Shown here one piece after another: positions 17,367-26,188 of a DNA stretch of 64,000 bases. This stretch comes from Curtobacterium sp. MCBA15_009. Lineage in GTDB: Bacteria; Actinomycetota; Actinomycetes; Actinomycetales; Microbacteriaceae. Numbering within the stretch: position 1 is the first letter of the stretch; each line of letters opens with the position of its first letter. The stretch is from contig NZ_MJGO01000038.1 of NCBI RefSeq assembly GCF_001864895.1, positions 153,840 through 217,839 of the forward strand. Reading direction: 5' to 3'. The notes beneath the pieces are model-generated. The model was not told the origin of the DNA. It worked only from the letters and a program-made list of their open reading frames with translations, and ran no database searches. The position numbers were made by a program, and so were the translations under genes.

Positions 17367-19043
17367 ATGAGGCTCAAGAAACACCTGATCACGGCGACCG
17401 CAGTCGCCGCGCTGGGCGCCATGGTGCTCACCGGATGCTCGAGCGGCGGCCAGGGCGGCTCCGGCGGCTCGGGCTCGTCGACCCTGACGATCGCCAAGCC
17501 GGACGGCGCTGCCGTCCTCGCGACGCAGATCAACAACCCGTTCATCAGCACCGGCTCCGGCATGTCCCTCGGGTACGACCGCATGATCTTCGAGCCGCTC
17601 GCGATGGTCAACCCGGTGGGCGACAACCAGACCACCCCGTGGCTCGCCTCGAAGGTCACCTGGAACGACGACTACACGAAGCTCACGGTCACCCCCCGCG
17701 AGGGCGTGAAGTGGAGCGACGGCGAACCGTTCACGGCGGACGACATCGTCTTCACGTACTCGCTCATCAAGGACAACCCCGCGCTCGACCTCGGCGGCCT
17801 GAAGCTGACCAGCATCGAGAAGGACGGCGGCGACGTCGTCATGGACTTCAGCGAGTCGAAGTTCGTGAAGCAGGGTGACGTGCTGCACGTCAGCATCGTC
17901 CCCGAGCACCAGTGGAAGGACATCGCGGACCCGACGAAGGACGCGGTCAAGGACGCCGTCGGCACCGGTCCGTACACGATCTCGACCTTCTCGTCGCAGG
18001 GCGTCGTGCTCAAGGCCCGCTCGGACTACTGGGGCGGCAAGGTCCCCGTCGCGCAGCTGAAGTACCTCGAGTACAACGACAACACCGGCCTGCTGCGCGG
18101 TCTGCAGAACCGTGAGACCGACTGGGCGCAGATCTTCATCACCGACTTCGAGAAGAACTACGTGCAGAAGGACCCGGAGCACAACGTGTTCTGGGGCGCC
18201 AACATCCTCAGCCCCGACATGATCGTCGTGAACACCACGAAGGCACCGTTCAACGACGTCGCGCTCCGCAAGGCCGTCAACATGGTCATCGACCGCAAGG
18301 CGCACGCCGAGAAGGCCCGCAGCAACGCCGGGCCCGAGCTGAAGAACGTCACCGGCATCCCGCAGCCGACCGGCGACCAGTACATCGCCGACGAGTACAA
18401 GGACCAGGAGTTCTCGATCGACGTCGACGGCGCCAAGAAGGTGCTGACCGACGCCGGCTACACGTGGAAGAGCGGCGCCCTGACCGACCCGTCGGGCAAG
18501 GCGGTCTCCTTCACGCTGCAGAACCCGCAGGGCTGGAACGACTACGTCACCGGCATCCAGCTCATCGCCACCCAGGTGGAGAAGACGCTCGGCGCCGACG
18601 TCAAGGTCGCGACCCCCGACGCCGACACCTGGACCTCGAACGTCGCCACCGGCAACTTCGACGCCGTCCTGCACTGGAGCGGCTCCGGTTCGAACCCGTG
18701 GCACATCTACGACGACACGATGAACGGCGCCTACCTGGAGCAGGAGTCCGGCGGCAAGGTCGCCGACAACTTCGGCCGTTACGACAACCCGGAGGCGACC
18801 AATCTGCTCAAGGAGTACGCCGCGGCCTCGGACGACGCGACGCGCAAGGAGGCGCTCGACGAGGTTCAGAAGATCTTCGTCGAGGACGTCCCGGCGATCC
18901 CGATCGGCACGCACCCGCAGCTCGGTGAGTACAACACCCGGAACTTCACCGGGTGGCCGAGCGAGGAGGACCAGTACGCCACGGCCGACCCGACGCAGCC
19001 GTGGGCCGTCCAGGTCCTCATGCAGCTGAAGCCGGCGAAGTAG
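17367..19043 (+). CDS. ABC transporter substrate-binding lipoprotein, SBP family 5
   Basis: This 558-residue lipoprotein has a basic start, a hydrophobic core and the lipobox LTGC (Cys near residue 24), followed by a Gly/Ser linker. The body matches dipeptide/oligopeptide-type binding proteins of family 5 (WNDDYTKLTVTPREGVKWSDG, FTADDIVFTYSLI, GTGPYTI, LRKAVNMVIDRK). Some family-5 proteins bind cello- or manno-oligosaccharides rather than peptides. The beta-glucosidase at the end of this operon makes a beta-linked oligosaccharide the likely ligand. GAGGGAG precedes the ATG. A strong hairpin follows the gene. Confidence 0.9.
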   Translation: MRLKKHLITATAVAALGAMVLTGCSSGGQGGSGGSGSSTLTIAKPDGAAVLATQINNPFISTGSGMSLGYDRMIFEPLAMVNPVGDNQTTPWLASKVTWNDDYTKLTVTPREGVKWSDGEPFTADDIVFTYSLIKDNPALDLGGLKLTSIEKDGGDVVMDFSESKFVKQGDVLHVSIVPEHQWKDIADPTKDAVKDAVGTGPYTISTFSSQGVVLKARSDYWGGKVPVAQLKYLEYNDNTGLLRGLQNRETDWAQIFITDFEKNYVQKDPEHNVFWGANILSPDMIVVNTTKAPFNDVALRKAVNMVIDRKAHAEKARSNAGPELKNVTGIPQPTGDQYIADEYKDQEFSIDVDGAKKVLTDAGYTWKSGALTDPSGKAVSFTLQNPQGWNDYVTGIQLIATQVEKTLGADVKVATPDADTWTSNVATGNFDAVLHWSGSGSNPWHIYDDTMNGAYLEQESGGKVADNFGRYDNPEATNLLKEYAAASDDATRKEALDEVQKIFVEDVPAIPIGTHPQLGEYNTRNFTGWPSEEDQYATADPTQPWAVQVLMQLKPAK

Positions 19044-19056
19044 CACCTCCACTCCA

Positions 19057-19096
19057 GTCCGGGGCGGGGCACGGACCACCGCGTCCCGCCCCGGAC
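19057..19096 (+). terminator. Intra-operon hairpin (attenuator or mRNA 3' stabiliser)
   Basis: GTCCGGGGCGGG (19057-19068) pairs perfectly over 12 bp with CCCGCCCCGGAC (19085-19096). It sits between the binding-protein gene and the first ATPase gene. Such hairpins commonly let binding proteins be made in excess over the membrane components. Confidence 0.65.
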
Positions 19097-19125
19097 GTCG
19101 CGGTCAGCAGGAAGGCGACGAGCAC

Positions 19126-19950
19126 ATGACCGACACACTCCTCTCCGTGCGCGACTTCTCGGTCGTGTACGACGTCGACCCGCCGGTGCGCGCGGTCAAG
19201 GGCGTCACCCTCGACATCCAGCGCGGCGAGATCGTCGGTCTCGCCGGCGAGAGCGGATGCGGCAAGACCACCCTGGCGTACGGGGTCCAGCGACTCCTGC
19301 GGCCGCCGGCCGTCATCACCGACGGCAGCGTCGTGTTCCACGACCGTTCAGGCGAGGACGTCGACGTCAACGCGCTCGACGTCGAGGCCATGCGCCGCTT
19401 CCGCTGGGACAAGATCTCGATGGTCTTCCAGGGCGCGATGAACGCGCTCAACCCGGTGGCGACGATCGGCGCCCAGCTCGACGACGTGTTCGTCGTGCAC
19501 CGCCCCGACCTGGACCGCAAGCAGCGCCGTCGTGCCGTCGTCGAGCTGCTCGACATCGTCAAGGTCGGCGCGCAGCGCTTCCGGTCGTACCCGCACGAGC
19601 TCTCCGGCGGCATGCGGCAGCGCGTCATGATCGCGATGGCGCTCGCGCTCCGTCCGCAGCTCATGATCATGGACGAGCCGACGACCGCGCTCGACGTGCT
19701 CGTCCAGCGCGAGATCCTCAGCCAGATCTCCCAGCTCCGCCACGAGTTCGGGTTCTCGGTCGTCTTCATCACCCACGACCTGCCGCTCCTGCTCGAGATC
19801 AGCGACCGCATCGCGATCATGCGCGAGGGCGAGATCGTCGAGCTGGCGACCGCCGAGCGCATCTGGAACGACCCGCAGCACGACTACACCCGCAAGCTCC
19901 TGGCATCGTTCCCGCGTCTGACCGGGGAGAAAGGGGTGGTCGTACGATGA
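19126..19950 (+). CDS. Oligosaccharide/oligopeptide ABC transporter ATP-binding protein 1 (OppD-like)
   Basis: This 274-residue ATPase has Walker A GESGCGKTT, a Q-loop (SMVFQGAMNALNP), the signature LSGGMRQRV, Walker B LMIMDEPTTALD and the switch His in FITHDLP. The C-terminal part is OppD-like but shorter than classical OppD (about 330) and has no Fe-S or Cys-rich tail. It pairs with the ATPase encoded next, which overlaps by ATGA, to energise the two permeases downstream. It acts at the inner face of the membrane. Confidence 0.92.
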   Translation: MTDTLLSVRDFSVVYDVDPPVRAVKGVTLDIQRGEIVGLAGESGCGKTTLAYGVQRLLRPPAVITDGSVVFHDRSGEDVDVNALDVEAMRRFRWDKISMVFQGAMNALNPVATIGAQLDDVFVVHRPDLDRKQRRRAVVELLDIVKVGAQRFRSYPHELSGGMRQRVMIAMALALRPQLMIMDEPTTALDVLVQREILSQISQLRHEFGFSVVFITHDLPLLLEISDRIAIMREGEIVELATAERIWNDPQHDYTRKLLASFPRLTGEKGVVVR

Positions 19951-20759
19951 CGACCCTCGAGTTCACCAACGTCACGAAGGTCTACAACGTCCGGGGCTCC
20001 GGACAGCTCAAGGCCCTCGACGACGTCAGCTTCACGCTGTCCTCCGGGCAGACCATCGGGCTCGTCGGCCAGTCCGGCAGCGGCAAGTCGACGATCGCGA
20101 AGATCCTCACGCAGCTGGAGCGGCCGACGTCCGGGCAGGTCCTGCTCGACGGGTCGCCGATCCCGACCTCGGGCAAGGGACTGCGGAAGTACCGGCAGCA
20201 GCTGCGCATGGTCTTCCAGGACCCCTTCGCCTCGCTGAACCCGTACCACTCGATCCGCCACCACGTCGAGCGGCCGCTGCGACTCGACCGGGTCGTCCCG
20301 CGCGACCAGGTCGACGACGAGGTCCGTCGGCTGTTGGAACGGGTGCGCCTGGACGCCGACGCGGTGATCGACCGTCGCCCGCACGAGCTCTCCGGCGGTC
20401 AGCGGCAGCGCGTCGCGATCGCCCGTGCCCTGGCGTCGCGTCCCTCGCTGCTCGTCGCCGACGAGCCCGTGTCGATGCTCGACGTCTCCATCCGCCTCGG
20501 CGTGCTCAGCCTGCTCGCCGAACTGCAGCGCGAGGAGGGGCTCGGCGTCCTCTACATCACGCACGACCTCGCCACGGCGCGGCACTTCAGCGACGAGATC
20601 GTGGTCCTCAACCAGGGCCGCGTCGTCGAGAGCGGCCCCGCCGACGACGTCATCCTGCGCCCGCAGGACCCCTACACGCGCGAGTTGCGCTCCGCTTCGC
20701 CCGACCCCGAGAAGCACTTCCGGGACCTGTCGGCACAGTCATCAGGAGGTGCGCGGTGA
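19947..20759 (+). CDS. Oligosaccharide/oligopeptide ABC transporter ATP-binding protein 2 (OppF-like)
   Basis: This 270-residue ATPase has Walker A GQSGSGKST, a Q-loop (RMVFQDPFASLNP), the signature LSGGQRQRV, Walker B LLVADEPVSMLD and ITHDL. The FQDP-SLNP motif is typical of OppF/DppF proteins. The ATG overlaps the previous stop, and its own stop overlaps the GTG of the first permease, so translation is coupled throughout. It is the second nucleotide-binding subunit of the importer. Confidence 0.92.
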   Translation: MTTLEFTNVTKVYNVRGSGQLKALDDVSFTLSSGQTIGLVGQSGSGKSTIAKILTQLERPTSGQVLLDGSPIPTSGKGLRKYRQQLRMVFQDPFASLNPYHSIRHHVERPLRLDRVVPRDQVDDEVRRLLERVRLDADAVIDRRPHELSGGQRQRVAIARALASRPSLLVADEPVSMLDVSIRLGVLSLLAELQREEGLGVLYITHDLATARHFSDEIVVLNQGRVVESGPADDVILRPQDPYTRELRSASPDPEKHFRDLSAQSSGGAR

Positions 20760-21826
20760 GCGCCGAACTGCAGACCCCGGTCGACCCGACGCTCGTCGGC
20801 ACGACCGCGACCGGCACGGACGGGCAGCGCAGCCGCGTCCCGTGGCGGTTCATCGGTGGCCGCGTGCTCTTCTACGCGTTCACCCTCTGGGCCGCGATCA
20901 CGATCAACTTCTTCCTGCCGCGCATGCTCAAGGGCGACGCGGTCGACGCGTTCATGGCCCGCAGCCAGGGGCAGCTGACGCCGGACGCCGAGAAGTCCCT
21001 GCGGGCACTGTTCGGCCTGGACACCTCGGTGCCGCTCTGGCAGCAGTACCTCGACTACTGGAACATGCTGCTGCACGGCAACCTCGGCATCTCGATCTCG
21101 ACGGGCCTCGCACCGGTCGGTGAGGCCATCGCCTCGGCGCTGCCGTGGACGCTCGGCCTCGTCGGCTTCGCCACGATCATCTCGTTCCTCATCGGCACCG
21201 CTGTCGGCGCGGTCATCGGCTGGCGCCGCGGCAGCAGCCTGGACGCACTCGTCCCGATCACGACGTTCCTCGGCACCGTGCCGTACTTCTGGCTGGGCCT
21301 CATCTTCATCGCCGTGTTCTCCACCGCCCTCGGCTGGTTCCCGGCCGGCCACGCCTACGAGATCGGCGTCGAGCCCGGGTGGAACGGCCCCTTCATCCAG
21401 GAGGTCGCGTCGCACGCGGTCCTGCCGGTCGTGACGATCGTCATCGTCTCGCTCGGCGGCTGGGTGCTCGGCATGCGCAACATGATGCTCACCGTCCTCG
21501 ACGAGGACTACATCACGGTCGCGCAGGCGAAGGGCATGCCGAACCGTCGCGTGCTGTGGAAGTACGCCGCGCGGAACGCGGTGCTGCCGCAGATCCAGAG
21601 CTTCGCGCTCGCCATCGGGTTCATCGTCGGCGGCACGCTCGTCATGGAGATGGTGTTCTCCTACCCGGGCATCGGGCTCCTGCTGCTCAACGCCACCAAC
21701 GCGAAGGACTACGCGCTGATGCAGGGCATCTTCCTCGTCCTCGTCCTGGCGGTCCTCGTGGCGAACGTCATCGCCGACATCGCCTACGCCGTCCTCGATC
21801 CCCGTACCCGTCAGACGGAGGCCTGA
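20756..21826 (+). CDS. ABC transporter permease 1 (OppB-like)
   Basis: This 356-residue membrane protein has about six helices. The inner-membrane component signature EDYITVAQAKGMPNRRVLWKY (EAA loop) contacts the ATPases. The N-terminal 35 residues before the first helix are hydrophilic. It starts with a GTG overlapping the upstream stop. It forms the translocation pore with permease 2. Confidence 0.92.
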   Translation: MSAELQTPVDPTLVGTTATGTDGQRSRVPWRFIGGRVLFYAFTLWAAITINFFLPRMLKGDAVDAFMARSQGQLTPDAEKSLRALFGLDTSVPLWQQYLDYWNMLLHGNLGISISTGLAPVGEAIASALPWTLGLVGFATIISFLIGTAVGAVIGWRRGSSLDALVPITTFLGTVPYFWLGLIFIAVFSTALGWFPAGHAYEIGVEPGWNGPFIQEVASHAVLPVVTIVIVSLGGWVLGMRNMMLTVLDEDYITVAQAKGMPNRRVLWKYAARNAVLPQIQSFALAIGFIVGGTLVMEMVFSYPGIGLLLLNATNAKDYALMQGIFLVLVLAVLVANVIADIAYAVLDPRTRQTEA

Positions 21827-21828
21827 TC

Positions 21829-22917
21829 ATGAACAGTCCAGCCGAGAAGACCCCCGTCCTCGTGCAGCCGGTGGGCGCCGGCGCCCCGGAGACCGCGGCC
21901 GTCCTGACCACCGAGCCGGCAGGCCCCCGCCGCGGCGGCGACAAGACCTTCTGGTCGCAGCTGCGGGCGTCGACTGCGATGTTCGCCAACCCGAAGTCCG
22001 CCACCGGGCTCGTCATCCTCGGGGTGTTCGTGCTCGTCGCGGTCTTCGCCCCGCTCATCGCCCCGGCCGACCCGCAGGCACAGAACCTCGACGCGACGCT
22101 CGAGCGGCCGTCGTTCCGGCACCTGCTCGGCACCACGCACATCGGGCAGGACGTCTTCAGCCAGCTCGTCTACGGCACGCGCGGCGTGCTGGTCGTCGGG
22201 TTCCTCGCGACCATCATGGCGACCGTGGTGGCGATCGCCGTCGGCGTCACCGCCGGGTACCTGCGCGGGTGGAAGAGCGAGTCGCTGTCCGCGCTGTCGA
22301 ACGTGTTCCTCGTCATCCCCGGGCTCCCGCTGATGATCATCGTCGCCTCGCAGTTCCAGGACCCGCCGCTCTGGGTCGTCGCCGCCGTGCTCGGCTTCAC
22401 CGGCTGGGCGTGGGGCGCCCGGGTGCTCCGCGCGCAGACCATGTCGCTCCGCAACCGCGACTTCATCCAGGCGGCCCGCGCGAACGGCGAGCCGCTGCAC
22501 CGGATCATCCTGGTCGAGATGCTGCCGAACCTCATGGCGATCATCGCCTCGAGCTTCGTCGGCACGATGACCGCGGCCGTCCTCGGCCTGACGACGCTCG
22601 CGTTCATCGGGGTCATCCCGGTGTCGAACCTGAACTGGGGCACGATCCTGTTCTGGGCGCAGCAGAACAACGCGTTCCCGGACTACTGGTGGTGGTACAT
22701 CCCGGCCGGGCTCTGCATCGCCCTGCTCGGTGTGGCGCTCTCGCTCATCAACTTCGGCATCGACGAGTACGTCAACCCGCGCCTGCGCTCCGCCGGTGAG
22801 CGTGCCCGTGCGATGAAGCGCAAGGGCATGAACGTCAACGCCGCCGTCACCCAGGTCCGTCCGGTCCGCACGGCCGCCGACCCGGACGACCGCAATCCGT
22901 CAGGGGATCGCGCATGA
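21829..22917 (+). CDS. ABC transporter permease 2 (OppC-like)
   Basis: This 362-residue protein has a long N-terminal tail, an OppC-type N-terminal helix (NPKSATGLVILGVFVLVAVF) and the typical GTTHIGQDVFSQLVYGTR segment. The EAA loop is NRDFIQAARANGEPLHRIIL. Six membrane helices are expected. GGAG precedes the ATG, only 2 nt after the upstream stop. The basic C-terminal tail (ARAMKRKG) is cytoplasmic. Its stop overlaps the ATG of the glycosidase gene. Confidence 0.92.
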   Translation: MNSPAEKTPVLVQPVGAGAPETAAVLTTEPAGPRRGGDKTFWSQLRASTAMFANPKSATGLVILGVFVLVAVFAPLIAPADPQAQNLDATLERPSFRHLLGTTHIGQDVFSQLVYGTRGVLVVGFLATIMATVVAIAVGVTAGYLRGWKSESLSALSNVFLVIPGLPLMIIVASQFQDPPLWVVAAVLGFTGWAWGARVLRAQTMSLRNRDFIQAARANGEPLHRIILVEMLPNLMAIIASSFVGTMTAAVLGLTTLAFIGVIPVSNLNWGTILFWAQQNNAFPDYWWWYIPAGLCIALLGVALSLINFGIDEYVNPRLRSAGERARAMKRKGMNVNAAVTQVRPVRTAADPDDRNPSGDRA

Positions 22918-25187
22918 GCACCACCGCACCCGCCGCCGCGACCGACGGGCGGCCGGACGGCGCCCCGGCCTACACCGCCCCGTCCCTGCCGACCGCCGAC
23001 CGCGTCGCCGACCTGCTCGCCCGGATGACCGTGGAGGAAAAGGTCGGGCAGATGCTGCAGCTCGATGCCCGCGACGACCTGCGCGACCACGTCCTGCGGC
23101 GAAACGTCGGCTCCGTCCTGCACACGTCGCCGGAACGCATCCTCGAGGCGAACCGGCTCACCGCTGAGACGCGCCTGCGGATCCCGCTGCTCGTCGGCGA
23201 GGACTGCATCCACGGGCACTCGTTCTGGCCGGGGGCGACGATCTACCCGACCCAGCTCGGCATGGCCGCGTCGTGGGACACGGACCTCGTCGAGCGGGTG
23301 GCGCGTGCCACCGCCCGCGAGGTCGCCGCCACCGGCGTGCACTGGACCTTCTCGCCGGTGCTCTGCATCGCCCGGGACCTGCGGTGGGGGCGCATCAGTG
23401 AGACCTTCGGCGAGGACCCGTTCCTGATCGGCGAGCTCGCCAGCGCGATGGTGCGCGGGTACCAGGGCGACGGCCTCGACGACCCGACCGCGATCCTCGC
23501 CACGGCGAAGCACTTCGCCGGCTACTCGGAGACGCAGGGCGGCCGGGACGCCAGCGAGGCCGACATCTCGCGCCGCAAGCTCCGCAGCTGGTTCCTGCCG
23601 CCGTTCGAACGCGTCGCCCGCGAGGGCTGCCGCACGTTCATGCTCGGGTACCAGAGCACCGACGGCGTCCCGATCACCGTGAACGACTGGCTGCTCAACG
23701 AGGTGCTGCGCGGGGAGTGGGGCTGGACGGGCACCCTGATCACCGACTGGGACAACGTCGGCCGCATGGTCTGGGAGCAGCAGGTCCAGCCGGACCACGC
23801 CCACGCGGCCGCCGCCGCGGTGCGCGCCGGCAACGACATGGTGATGACCACGCCCGCGTTCTTCGAGGGTGCCCTCGAGGCGGTCGAGCGCGGCATGCTC
23901 GACCCCGACGCGTTCGACGCCGCCGTGGCGCGCATCCTCACGCTCAAGTTCGACCTGGGCCTGTTCGAGGACCCGCGGCTGCCCGCCGCCGACCTCGACG
24001 ACGTCATCGGGACCGACGAGCACGCAGCCCTCAACCTCGACGTCGCGCGCCGGTCGATCGTGCTGCTCGAGAACGACGGCACGCTGCCCCTCGACGAGTC
24101 GGAGCCGCTCCGGGTCGCGGTCGTCGGACCGCTCGCCGACGACGCGCAGACGCAGCTCGGCGACTGGGCCGGCGGGTCCGGTCAAGCGGGCTGGCTCGAC
24201 GGCCAGCCGCGGTCCATGATCACCACCGTGCTCGACGGCCTGCGCGGGATCGGTTCGTGGGACGTCCAGTACGCGGTCGGTGCCGAGATCCTGAGCCTCG
24301 AGCAGGACCCGCAGGGCGCGACGTTCCCGGACGGGCAGCCCCGGCCGCCGGTCGTCGTGCCGGCCCCGTCCGACCCGGCGCTGCTCGCCGAGGCCGTCCG
24401 CGCCGCCGAGGAATCGGACGTCGTCGTCGCCGTGGTCGGCGACCGCATCGAGCTCGTCGGCGAGGGGCGCTCCACCGCCACGCTCGACCTGATCGGCGGC
24501 CAGGGCGCGCTCCTGGACGCCCTCATCGCGACGGGGAAGCCCGTCGTGGTCGTCCTGCTCGCCTCGAAGCCGCTCGTGCTGCCGCCGTCGGTGGCGGACG
24601 CCGCCGCGGTGGTCTGGGCAGCGAATCCCGGCATGCTCGGTGGTCGGGCGCTCGCCGAGCTGCTGGCCGGCCGGGTCGAGCCCTCGGGGCGCCTGCCGAT
24701 CTCGTTCGCCCGGCACGTCGGGCAGCAGCCGACGTACTACAACCAGATCCGCGGGCAGCACGGTGACCGGTACGCCGACCTGACCCAGGAGCCGGCGTGG
24801 GTCTTCGGCGAGGGCCGTTCGTACACCACCGTCGAGTACACCGACCTGGCCGTCGTCGACACCGAGCTCGGCCCGGACGACACCGTCGTGGCCGAGGTCA
24901 CCGTCCGGAACACCGGCGCGCGGCCGACCCGTGAGACGGTCCAGCTCTACGTCCGCGACGCGGTCACGAGCGTCAGCTGGGCGGACCGCGAGCTCAAGGC
25001 GTTCCGGCAGGTGGACGTCGCCCCCGGCGCCGCGGTGCGGGTGCGGATCGAGCTCCCGGTCGCGGACTGCTCGATCGTCGACGCCGCAGGCGTGCGCCGG
25101 GTCGAGCCCGGAGCCTTCGAGGTGCTGGTCGGACCGTCCTCGCGGCCGTCGGCACTGCACGCCGCGCGCTTCACGGTGACGGGCTGA
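22914..25187 (+). CDS. Glycoside hydrolase family 3 beta-glucosidase
   Basis: This 757-residue enzyme has no signal peptide, so it should be cytoplasmic. The GH3 N-terminal barrel carries the substrate-binding AKHFAGY and the nucleophile Asp278 in TLITDWDNV. The GH3 C-terminal domain (SIVLLENDGTLPL, VVGDRIELVGEGRST) supplies the acid/base region. A fibronectin-III-like domain closes the protein. Full GH3 three-domain architecture and length are normal for the family. It is coupled (ATGA) to the importer genes, so it probably hydrolyses imported beta-linked oligosaccharides to monosaccharides. Cellobiose is the commonest substrate for such enzymes, but xylo- or laminari-oligosaccharides are possible. 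Confidence 0.92.
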   Translation: MSTTAPAAATDGRPDGAPAYTAPSLPTADRVADLLARMTVEEKVGQMLQLDARDDLRDHVLRRNVGSVLHTSPERILEANRLTAETRLRIPLLVGEDCIHGHSFWPGATIYPTQLGMAASWDTDLVERVARATAREVAATGVHWTFSPVLCIARDLRWGRISETFGEDPFLIGELASAMVRGYQGDGLDDPTAILATAKHFAGYSETQGGRDASEADISRRKLRSWFLPPFERVAREGCRTFMLGYQSTDGVPITVNDWLLNEVLRGEWGWTGTLITDWDNVGRMVWEQQVQPDHAHAAAAAVRAGNDMVMTTPAFFEGALEAVERGMLDPDAFDAAVARILTLKFDLGLFEDPRLPAADLDDVIGTDEHAALNLDVARRSIVLLENDGTLPLDESEPLRVAVVGPLADDAQTQLGDWAGGSGQAGWLDGQPRSMITTVLDGLRGIGSWDVQYAVGAEILSLEQDPQGATFPDGQPRPPVVVPAPSDPALLAEAVRAAEESDVVVAVVGDRIELVGEGRSTATLDLIGGQGALLDALIATGKPVVVVLLASKPLVLPPSVADAAAVVWAANPGMLGGRALAELLAGRVEPSGRLPISFARHVGQQPTYYNQIRGQHGDRYADLTQEPAWVFGEGRSYTTVEYTDLAVVDTELGPDDTVVAEVTVRNTGARPTRETVQLYVRDAVTSVSWADRELKAFRQVDVAPGAAVRVRIELPVADCSIVDAAGVRRVEPGAFEVLVGPSSRPSALHAARFTVTG

Positions 25188-25233
25188 CCCGGTCACGCGG
25201 TCGGCGTCGGTCCCGCGACCGTACGCTGACCGT

Positions 25234-26103
25234 GTGACCGACTCCGGCAGACCCTCGACCGCCCGGCTGCTGTTCGCCTCGTCCCACCCCGGGCCGACGG
25301 TGACCGTGACGGTCCTGGCCACCGTGCTCGCCGCGGCCGTCGGGCACCCGGTCTGGCTCGTGGTGCTGGTGGCCGCGGCGGTCGTGGCCGGGCAGCTCTC
25401 GATCGGCCTGGCGAACGACTGGATCGACGCCGACCGCGACCGTGCCGTCGGACGGAGCGACAAGCCCGTCGCGCGCGGACTCATCGACGTCCGCACCGTC
25501 CGCACGGCGGCGTTCGTGACCGCGGCCGTCGCCGTGCTGCTGTCGATCGGCCTCGGTCCGGTCGCCGCGGTCGCGCACCTCGTGCTCGTGGCGGCGGGCT
25601 GGGCCTACGACGCCGGGCTGAAGCGCACGATGTGGTCGGTGGCGCCGTTCGTGGTCGCGTTCGGCGCGTTGCCCGTCGTCGCCGTCGCCGCTGGTCCGGC
25701 CGGGCAGTGGCCGGCGCCGTGGGCGGTCGCCACCGGCGCGGTGTTCGGCATCGCGATCCACTGCACCAACGTGCTGCCGGACCTGGTCGACGACGCCGCC
25801 ACCGGGGTCAGGGGCTTCCCGCACCGGCTCGGGCTGCGCGGCGCGGGTGTGACGGCGTTCGGCGCCCTCGTCGTGGCGGCGGTCCTCGTGCTCGGGGGCC
25901 AGCTCGCCGGGGCCGACCCGGTGCGCGGCGTCGGCGTCGTGCTCGCCGTGGGCGGCACCGCCGTGGTCGTCGTCCTGGCGGCGGTGGGCGTGCGGCTCGT
26001 GGTCGCCGGTCGGGCCTCGCGGACGCTCTTCCGGCTCGTCATCGCGTCGTCGCTCGTCCTCGTGGTCGAGCTCGGGCTGGCCGGGGCGCGCCTGGTCGGG
26101 TGA
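25234..26103 (+). CDS. UbiA-family prenyltransferase
   Basis: This 289-residue protein has about eight membrane helices. It carries both Asp-rich motifs of the UbiA superfamily: NDWIDADRD (residues 61-69) and NVLPDLVDDAATG in the second half. These bind Mg-prenyl diphosphate. The enzymes prenylate an aromatic or chlorin acceptor (quinones, heme O, chlorophyll) or form glycosyl lipids. With no pathway genes adjacent, the acceptor is unknown. TACGCT (25222-25227) ends 6 nt before the GTG start with no ribosome binding site, indicating leaderless transcription. Confidence 0.88.
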   Translation: MTDSGRPSTARLLFASSHPGPTVTVTVLATVLAAAVGHPVWLVVLVAAAVVAGQLSIGLANDWIDADRDRAVGRSDKPVARGLIDVRTVRTAAFVTAAVAVLLSIGLGPVAAVAHLVLVAAGWAYDAGLKRTMWSVAPFVVAFGALPVVAVAAGPAGQWPAPWAVATGAVFGIAIHCTNVLPDLVDDAATGVRGFPHRLGLRGAGVTAFGALVVAAVLVLGGQLAGADPVRGVGVVLAVGGTAVVVVLAAVGVRLVVAGRASRTLFRLVIASSLVLVVELGLAGARLVG

Positions 26104-26188
26104 CGCCGGCCGTGACCCGACGCGACGTGCCCGGCCCGGCTCGGCCCGGCCGGCGCGGGGGAGCCGACCAGACGACCGACGTGCGCCG

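Noticed and set aside
22683-25505. 940-codon minus-strand frame opposite the beta-glucosidase gene
   Set aside because: Shadow frame. It crosses the ends of two real genes and has no motif or start signal.
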